22,472 nt of DNA from Eimeria necatrix (taxonomy: Eukaryota > Apicomplexa > Conoidasida > Eucoccidiorida > Eimeriidae), in contig NW_013654458.1 of assembly GCF_000499385.1 (NCBI RefSeq), positions 1 through 22,472 on the forward strand. The letters are read 5' to 3'. Both the position numbers and the translations under genes were made by a program. Below are positions 16,405-22,472 of this stretch, in pieces. Positions within the stretch are counted from its first letter, which is position 1; each line of letters begins with the position of its first letter. The notes under the pieces were generated by a model. It searched no databases and was not told the origin of the DNA. It worked only from the letters and a program-made list of their open reading frames with translations.

Positions 16405-17940
16405 GAGCGTTACGTAGCTCCAATATATCCTTTCTAGCCACAGTCAAATGTTAACGTGCACAGTAATCTGTAATTGCGCATTTTTGTGCCTCAAAGTGAC
16501 TCCAAGAATAGGTGCGGGGTTACGTCACTTGTGTAAGCTCTTTTCATGCGCGTCTCATCCAAATTTCAGTGCAGCGGCGTGCTGTGATTTGCACCAATAA
16601 ACGGAAGGGAGCCGTCTTCTCGTGTGATTCTTCCCATGCTCCGCAAAAATGGGATGCAGGCGTCTGTTTATTAAACAAACCTACATTCAGAAGGTAGGCC
16701 GCACAGCTAGCACGTGCACCGGGTGGTACACGCAAATGTTGTTTGCACCCAGTGACAACAACTTGCGGAGTTACGAGCGGCCCTGGGCCTTGTAGCAACA
16801 GTGTATGTTTCCAGAGGAGCCCTTCTAAGTGGCATCATTGCAAGTAGTTGATGATTAGTCCCACGTTTTTTTTATGGGAAGTCTGCAGCGCAACGTGGTC
16901 GCACAGACACTTCACGCAGCTCAGTCGCTTTCTAGGGCTCTGTCAACTATCTGGAAAAAGTATGCCCACGGTTGCTTTTGTTGCAGGGAATTCATGCTCA
17001 TATAGTACTCCTCAGCAGCTGATGCACGCACCTGGTTAATGGTTATTTGTCATAAAGGCTTGTGACACTCTGTGGCATGCTTCAGTTTCCTATCATATGT
17101 TTGTCTGTAGCAAATTTTCGCACGGGATACGTCTGAATCCAGGTTTTATTAGACACCTGGCTCTGTAGAGGAGTTTCTTCACAGAAAGTACGTAACCTGA
17201 AAATTTTTCAAGTTCAGAAACTGTGCGAGCAAAAGCTAAAATTAGGCCTGCGCTTCGCTCTTGACAGTTAGAAGGTACATCCTCGCTTTTGCATGAAATT
17301 TTTTGAAGGAAAATACAGGCACGGGTGTTGTGTGGCATGAGGCAAACGATATAGCAGAAAGCTTTTCATGAGGCCAAGTTATCTGCATTTATCTTACTTA
17401 AAATATACATACTGATGAGCATTCTAGTGTCATATCAAACGTTTGGAGCAATGAGTAGCCTGGTGAAAATAAACACATCGGTCGCCAAGATACTATCTTC
17501 AGGCTGCCAGGAAAGTGGTTGTTTCCAGCATGTATATGCATATCTTACGAAAATATTTGTTTGCTGCTCTTGGCACAAAAGTGTCGCTTCTGTAACGATT
17601 GCTTTCGACCTGAAGACTTCAGAACCAATATTGCCGCCCAAATCCAGGAAGTGGGCCTTCCTGAAGCATTGACCAGAAATATCTTATGTTAGTGCAGGCT
17701 GGCTTCCATAGAAGGTGCTACACTGTTGTCTCGCAGGTGTCGTTGTGGGCAACTTCTTTCTGTCACGTGAACAGAGAGTGAGCAGAAGTTTTGCAGCAGC
17801 GAGCTAATTCCTGTAAACATCAAATTCATGTAAGGATCGGCACACTGGAAGGCTGGGAACGGAAGCTTTTCTGTCACTTTAAATCAGCTTCCGCGAAAAT
17901 GAGACACTGTATGGACTTGCTGACGACGTCCCTCGTGACT
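16405..17940. other. No gene supported
   Basis: Frames at 16512-16697, 16848-17039 and 17415-17672 on + and at 16544-16798 and 17093-17338 on minus have no copy or signal to support them. The frame at 17415 (ATG, 85 residues) precedes the better candidate at 17951 on the same strand and could be an upstream exon. I see no donor site that joins them in frame. Confidence 0.4.
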
Positions 17941-17950
17941 TTTGGCCGAA

Positions 17951-18226
17951 ATGCTTTGTAGAATTCTTGACTTTGCGAACGATGGGCATATCCTTGCTTT
18001 ACAGGAGGTACGTTTGAAGTACTTGGCTTTGCTGGAAGGGCTCATGGACACAAATGTGCCTTATAGCTTCAGTGCGTCTTACCCACAATTTGCTCATTTG
18101 TTTGTTTGCTTTGCAAGCTCGAAAATATGTTTAGCTTTGAGACACAAAGTGCACGTGAACTCGAAGACAGCAAGTGCAGTCCCCTTGATAGCCAACGAGT
18201 TGTTTTCCATATTCCACGAGAACTAG
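17951..18226 (+). CDS. Small unknown protein or 3' exon with poly(A) signal
   Basis: ATG 17951 to TAG 18224-18226 gives 91 residues. An alternative is an exon starting after CTTTACAG at 18004, where the DNA resembles 15951 onward. The peptide is rich in leucine, alanine and phenylalanine, with VRLKYLALLEGLMD, then AHLFVCFASSKICLALRHK and a helical end (LIANELFSIFHEN). There is no clear signal peptide. AATAAA begins 19 bp after the stop. The combination of a second (decayed) copy, an acceptor-like junction and a near poly(A) signal makes it one of the better candidates here. The function is unknown. Confidence 0.35.
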   Translation: MLCRILDFANDGHILALQEVRLKYLALLEGLMDTNVPYSFSASYPQFAHLFVCFASSKICLALRHKVHVNSKTASAVPLIANELFSIFHEN

Positions 18227-18244
18227 TGGCTTGAATTCACAGAA

Positions 18245-18250
18245 AATAAA
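18245..18250 (+). promoter_or_regulatory. Candidate polyadenylation signal
   Basis: AATAAA starting 19 bp after the stop at 18226. The position supports a 3' end for the frame at 17951-18226. Confidence 0.3.
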
Positions 18251-20193
18251 GACATGCAGTGCGCCATAAATTGAAATCTTTGATCATCTAGAGGGCGTAT
18301 ACTTACATTTCTTTTTGCTATGAGTTTAAATGCTGGTAGATATCTACAGACAAAGGAGACCGAGTAATGCAGTCACTGACGCTTGTTAGGTGTCGACAGT
18401 GTGTGTACCTGAAATATCTTGCCTTTCCAATATAGCAGAGTCTTTAACTGCACTTGATTGCCATGTTGGTTGGATTCATCCAGTTTGTACGTTGCCGGAA
18501 CGAATCCATGCACTTCGGTGCTCACTGACACCTGATGCCGGAGAGAGCTTGTTTTTCGGGATTTGTGTGGTGAGCTAGCACCAATTCATGATGTTGAGAA
18601 CTCATTTGATTCATTTGAAGAGGCGTGTTGCCGTCCCTGGCTGCACTCTATGAGCCAAATGTGAAACACTAAGCACATCGTAATTAAAGACGCAAAATTT
18701 GAGAAACTGAGTACTCTGGGGTCTTGTTTACGTTCCTACATTTGCATCAGCGCTACATCGTGTGCGTTAATGTTGTTTTCTGTCGAGCGTCTTGGCACAA
18801 TAAATATGTAATATGGTCTTGGTGCAACTCCAGAAGGTAGGGCTCACACACACATTTAGTCAAGCTATAGACCGGTATTGATCAAGTATATCCCGAAGCA
18901 TTGCTGCAAAGCAAAAACCCCATCAACGTTGCACCTGTTAGCAGCTACCACGCCATGAAATTTTTTTTTAAGTGCGCAGTGCAACAAGGGAGACGTTGAT
19001 TTCTTAGAAAGTAGGTTTTCTTAGCTGTGCGCTATCAGCGTCTACAGGAACGTACAGTGCAACTCTTGTCGTTTTTCGGTGAGGGTCGCAACTTTTTGCG
19101 AATATGCGTTGTCTGCATGAAATTCGCTCCACCAATGATCATATGATGACGAACTGCCGGGACAAAAAGCGAGTACGGCAAATAAAGAGAACAGTGTGTG
19201 CAGCTCTTTCCAGTGTGCAACTAGGATGTAATATTTCGACTGAAAAGACGCATATTTCGTTGCTTCGCGACATATGCTACTTGCCCATAATTTCTCGCGT
19301 CTTTGGATCTTAAGCAGTGAAGCTGCTGAGGAGAGAGCAGTGCACACGCTTAGGCTAGAGCATGAGTTTCCGTTCGTATCTTGTCTAGCTTACAAACGGG
19401 AAAGTTCGTGCTCTATGTACTCGACAGTAAATTACTTTCGTGTGGTTCAATAAATCCTGCTAGGTAAGTGCTTCAAAGAAAGGCAGTTGTCACTTCTGGT
19501 GAGAATCTCTAGTCACTTTGTATGTGATTCCTCGATCCGTCCGCTTACAGGTTCACTCAAACGATGAAACCCACTACACTGAATTGATTCTTCTCCGCGA
19601 TATTTGCTGCTCGTCAGGTACCACTCTGAGTGTGCATCTGCCTGCCCATTAAATCTGTTCCAGGAGTGTTTGATGCTCATGTGGACAATAAAAGGACTAA
19701 ATTCTCGTGTGTTGTGTTGCTCCTGTCAGGATAGCACCTTACACCTAAAAACGTCATTTGAAACTAGGTTCCTCCATTGAAATGTATTAAGAAAAAAGCG
19801 GAAGAGTCTGATGCATTAAAGGTTATGAGTTTTTCACAACGAATGATCAGCTCGTAGGCTTCAAGTCACATACTGCAATTTCCAATACAAAAGTGACAAA
19901 GAACGATTAGCTGGCTGCAGAATGCCATTATGACGCCTACTTGAAAAAAAAGTGTGCATCTGTCAGTCGCACTTTTATCTCAGATGTTCTATTATCTGGT
20001 GTAAGGTAAAAGCAGCTTCGACAGTGCTTTTGTCATTTTTGAGTCGAGTCCTGCTTCGTAGCCTTGACTGATCATACCCACATCTACGGACTGCCTCTAC
20101 GGCAAGCGTGAGCTCTTCCCCACAAGTCCCGGAGTGTAGATCTGTTTCTTACGCTTTTTAGTCGCAGCCGTTCGCCGTTGTAAGAAGCTGGTG
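18251..20193. other. No gene supported
   Basis: A 62-codon + frame at 18390-18578 starts with GTG and ends at GTGAGC, which could be a splice donor, but it has nothing else in its favour. At 19035-19347 three frames on both strands overlap. AATAAA hexamers occur at about 18798, 19178, 19447 and 19687 with no supported frame before them. Confidence 0.45.
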
Positions 20194-20565
20194 ATGAGCA
20201 TTCGTGATATTATTCCAAGCCAACAACAAATGAAAACACACATTCTGCAGGATGTGCGTGTGCTCATATGGTCTTCAGAGGACCTTCAGAAACATACCTC
20301 CACACTTCTCAATTACTACGAACAAATGTGCGAGAGCCACTCTTCGTATTCCGGATATTGCATTTTGTGTTTTTTCCGGATATTATACCTGTTTCACCTA
20401 GAGGCGCGATGCGCAGAAGGTGGGTCCTACGATAGCTTAGCCAAAATGTGGCCGACACTCCCGTCTAGCCACGAAACAATAAATGCTCATAATTTAAATC
20501 AAGCAAGTTTCCACTATGATGCAATATTCATTGCAAAACCTCCCAGTTGTTTTTCGGTTCCGTGA
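20194..20565 (+). CDS. Unknown 123-residue frame
   Basis: ATG 20194 (a GTG codon precedes it in frame) runs to TGA 20563-20565. This is among the longest + strand frames of the window. The N-terminal half is helical and polar (MSIRDIIPSQQQMKTHILQD, then SSEDLQKHTSTLLNYYEQM). A hydrophobic stretch (CILCFFRILYLFHL) follows at residues about 65-80 and could be a short membrane segment. The end is serine- and histidine-rich. No competing minus frame covers it. No second copy, poly(A) signal or family is recognised. A frame of about 124 codons is expected roughly twice by chance in this window. Confidence 0.25.
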   Translation: MSIRDIIPSQQQMKTHILQDVRVLIWSSEDLQKHTSTLLNYYEQMCESHSSYSGYCILCFFRILYLFHLEARCAEGGSYDSLAKMWPTLPSSHETINAHNLNQASFHYDAIFIAKPPSCFSVP

Positions 20566-21141
20566 ACAGGGTGGACACGCAGTGCAACTCGGGACGGCAA
20601 GCGAATCACGTTCTCGCACGTAAACGCGCTGCATTGCATCGTTAAAATGTGATGGCAAAGGCATGCAAGCACTTGTCGCGCTGCTTGACTATAAGAGAAA
20701 AAGAAGCCTAGAAAGGAAGGAGGTGAACAAGGATGGTTTGGAACGGAGTGTGTGCGGCAGGCGCCTGAGTTTCATGAGGCTGTGCGTTCCATCGAGCACG
20801 CAAGACTCGCTTGACTCTGCGAAACGCACCTACTCGTTTTTGCATTCCCTTTATACTTTTGTTAGAGTCGTAGAATGCAGAGCAGTGAGGGTGTAGACAA
20901 AGCAAAAAGTGTACTTCGCAGCAGTACGGCGCGTGTCTTTGGGACTGGAATTTCCAATCGCACGTTCAGGAGGCCCACGTATTACTATTTGTGTGCACAA
21001 AGGCACACGGAGCTTTGAATCGAGGCATTCGAGCGAGCATGTCGGGGTCGCCGGTCCATATGCTGACGTAAGCTATCGCAAACATGAAAGGAGAGCCCCT
21101 TAAGTATTGGCGGACGATTAGGTGGTGAGCTCCACTTGGAG
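20566..21141. other. No gene supported; shared 20-mer
   Basis: 20619-20638 matches 13474-13493 (next to the foldback) at 19 of 20 bases. Overlapping frames at 20663-20905 and 20909-21208 on both strands have no support. Confidence 0.4.
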
Positions 21142-21369
21142 AAAAATTGCTCAGCCTTCTTCCTAGCATGATGTTTAGATAGCGCGAACACAGCGCATAG
21201 TTACCCAAATTTTCGCATGAAGAAGCAGAAAAAACTTGAGCACCATGAGTTTATGGTTGCACACCAGAAGACTGAACAGCCGTTTTGTACAGCAATGAAA
21301 TTGAAGGAGATGTTTTTGTGCATTCACAAGCAGGCTGAGTCCTTGAGGGCACCCTACAATTCGCATTAA
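21142..21369 (+). pseudogene. HHEFMVAHQKTEQPFC exon family, copy 1
   Basis: The frame is open from 21172 to TAA 21367-21369, with ATG at 21217 giving 50 residues. It aligns with the frame at 22179-22412: CLDSANT against YLDAKNS, then a lysine-rich stretch, the identical HHEFMVAHQKTEQPFC, and MKLKEMFLCIHKQA against MKLQEMFLCIHNQA. Alignment continues upstream as AFFLA against PFCCLA, but TGA at 21169-21171 interrupts this copy. It is therefore either a pseudogene or an exon starting after that stop. Five of about nine nucleotide differences in the core are third-position, which favours this strand and frame. The ends differ (RAPYNSH against LKSLI). No family is recognised. Confidence 0.45.
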
Positions 21370-22144
21370 GCTCAGTGAGGCTCACTAAAAGTTGGTGCTA
21401 CATTTGGAAGAGGCAACTGTCGGCAAACAAGGCCTTGGGTGCTAGTACTTAGGCAACGCTGGGAGGGGAAGCTGGCAGCCTGATTTAGCTTGTAGCTGGT
21501 TCAAAAATTGACTGCTTCTACGGAAAGTGTTTCTCGCATATTGCTGCATGCCCTGTTTTCCAGTCAGAGCCATAGGGGCCGAGCTCTAACGCTTCGATAC
21601 TGCCACTAAGTGTCGCGACCTTCTGTCATGGTGCTTTTGGCCACGCCAGTGCTGCTTGCCAACTATAGGAGGTACGCCATAAATTCTCCGAAGAATGTGG
21701 ACACCTTTGCTGCTAGATGACTGCTCTGGAATATTTTGGGAACTCTTGCTTCGTGGCTGGTCTTGCCACGTGTTTTTAGAAAAAGCCTGTTGCCGATTCA
21801 GGGAAGGAAAGCGAGCAGTTCAGAACTGCCAAAATCCTTAAGGACTTTTGCAGTAAGTGCCGCGGACGATATTGTTGTGGTCAGGCCCTTTGAAGTAACT
21901 TAGAATATGCGGAGCTGTGCGGCCCGGTGCAGTTAATAACTGAAAACCAAGCATTCGTCTGATGTGGGCTGAGAATTTAGCAACATGAACTTGGCTGCTG
22001 CAGAAGTGCTATAAGATATGTTATGAGGCTACCGTCGTACCAGTCACATATTTGCATCTTCTTTGTGCCATTTCGCTACCTACCTCCCAATTGAAATGCA
22101 TGCACTGGCTCAGTATGGCAGATTCGATCGATACAGTTCTTGCT
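21370..22144. other. No gene supported
   Basis: The DNA between the two exon copies is not itself duplicated. A 73-codon + frame at 22063-22284 overlaps the second exon copy in another phase and has no counterpart in copy 1. AGGAGGTACG at 21667 echoes the motif seen at 9393 and 18002. Confidence 0.45.
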
Positions 22145-22472
22145 GCTGTGCTCAAGAGCCTTATTTAAGCACAAATGACAAGCACAAGGCATATCGGCAT
22201 CACGTGGCAAGCTGCCCTTTTGTTGTCTTGCGACGTATCTGGATGCCAAGAATTCGCAAGCGCAAACATGCAAAAAGAAGCTGAAGAATCTTGATCACCA
22301 TGAGTTTATGGTTGCACACCAGAAGACTGAACAGCCCTTCTGTAGAATAATGAAATTGCAGGAAATGTTTTTGTGCATTCACAATCAGGCTGTGCTCAAG
22401 AGCCTTATTTAAGCACAAATGACAAGCACAAGGCATATCGGCATCACGTGGCAAGCTGCCCTTTTGTTGTCT
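22145..22472 (+). repeat. 244-bp direct repeat running off the window
   Basis: 22145-22228 is identical over 84 bp to 22389-22472, giving a period of 244 bp. The second copy is cut by the end of the sequence. The repeat encloses the exon-like frame 22179-22412. The perfect identity contrasts with the 75-97% seen elsewhere and means either very recent duplication or an assembly break in a tandem array. Confidence 0.9.
22179..22412 (+). CDS. HHEFMVAHQKTEQPFC exon family, copy 2
   Basis: The frame is open from 22179 (after TGA 22176-22178) to TAA 22410-22412, 77 codons, with no ATG before FMV. It would therefore be an internal or 3' exon. In order: KLPFCCLATYLDAKNS, a basic run (KKKLKNL), the HHEFMVAHQKTEQPFC motif, and a leucine/methionine-rich helix ending in LKSLI. 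Copy 1 at 21142-21369 preserves this order, and the protein similarity reaches further upstream than obvious DNA similarity. The first and last parts lie in the perfect 244-bp repeat, so a further exon copy may follow beyond the window. An antisense frame (22200-22454) is also open and conserved, but it loses the silent-change pattern. The function is unknown. Confidence 0.45.
   Translation, partial: QAQGISASRGKLPFCCLATYLDAKNSQAQTCKKKLKNLDHHEFMVAHQKTEQPFCRIMKLQEMFLCIHNQAVLKSLI

Noticed and set aside
13700..19665. CCAGGAAGTG-like words at about 2-kb spacing (13.70, 15.69, 17.64, 19.66 kb), suggesting a third array
   Set aside because: Flanking sequence does not align convincingly between the positions, and a 10-12 base word alone is too short.
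530..22102. TGCATGC, a motif bound by apicomplexan AP2 factors, is somewhat frequent (for example near 531, 1771, 6871, 7376 and 22096)
   Set aside because: Two of the sites are copies of one another within array 1. The excess is modest and not placed before supported genes, so it is not enough to assign the organism or call regulatory sites.

Overview
Nothing in this window can be named against a known gene family with confidence. It looks like nuclear DNA of a eukaryote. There are no long open frames and no ribosome-binding-site or operon layout. Isolated protein-like frames of 50-125 codons are bounded by GT/AG-like junctions, and some end just before AATAAA. CpG is not depleted and GC is in the mid-40s percent by eye, which argues against a vertebrate or a very AT-rich protist. 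I cannot place the lineage further. Under a rough chance calculation (stop frequency about 5.5% per codon), the number of open frames of 60 codons or more is about what random DNA of this composition gives. I therefore trust frames mainly where two diverged copies share them.

Layout. Positions 1 to about 3275 form tandem array 1: three diverged copies of a unit of roughly 1.3-1.5 kb. Copy 2 lacks about 214 bp, and copy 3 is cut short. The copies share + strand reading frames in different states of decay, and one block of about 177 bp is much better conserved than its flanks and reads as a cysteine-rich peptide. Positions 3480-4020 hold a small + strand frame followed by AATAAA. Positions 4310 to about 7345 form tandem array 2: three copies at a spacing of 1281-1306 bp. 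Two of them carry homologous minus-strand frames ending at the same place, and the first has gained a 20-bp inverted duplication (hairpin). Positions 8350-9670 hold four successive protein-like frames on the minus strand that could be exons of one gene. Positions 9.7-13.2 kb are mostly featureless, with short near-tandem duplications. A foldback with 67-bp arms lies at 13304-13456. From 13.5 to 20.2 kb the DNA is again mostly unannotatable, apart from a pair of similar segments at 15.95 and 18.0 kb and a few frames. The right end (21.14-22.47 kb) has two copies of an exon-like frame sharing HHEFMVAHQKTEQPFC, the second inside a 244-bp direct repeat whose last 84 bp are perfect and stop exactly at the window edge.

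Overall the window reads as a birth-and-death landscape of duplicated, mostly decaying gene fragments. No tRNA, rRNA, CRISPR array, recognisable transposon enzyme or bacterial-type gene was seen. The best leads for something undescribed are the exon family at 21.2/22.3 kb and the conserved cysteine-rich block of array 1.
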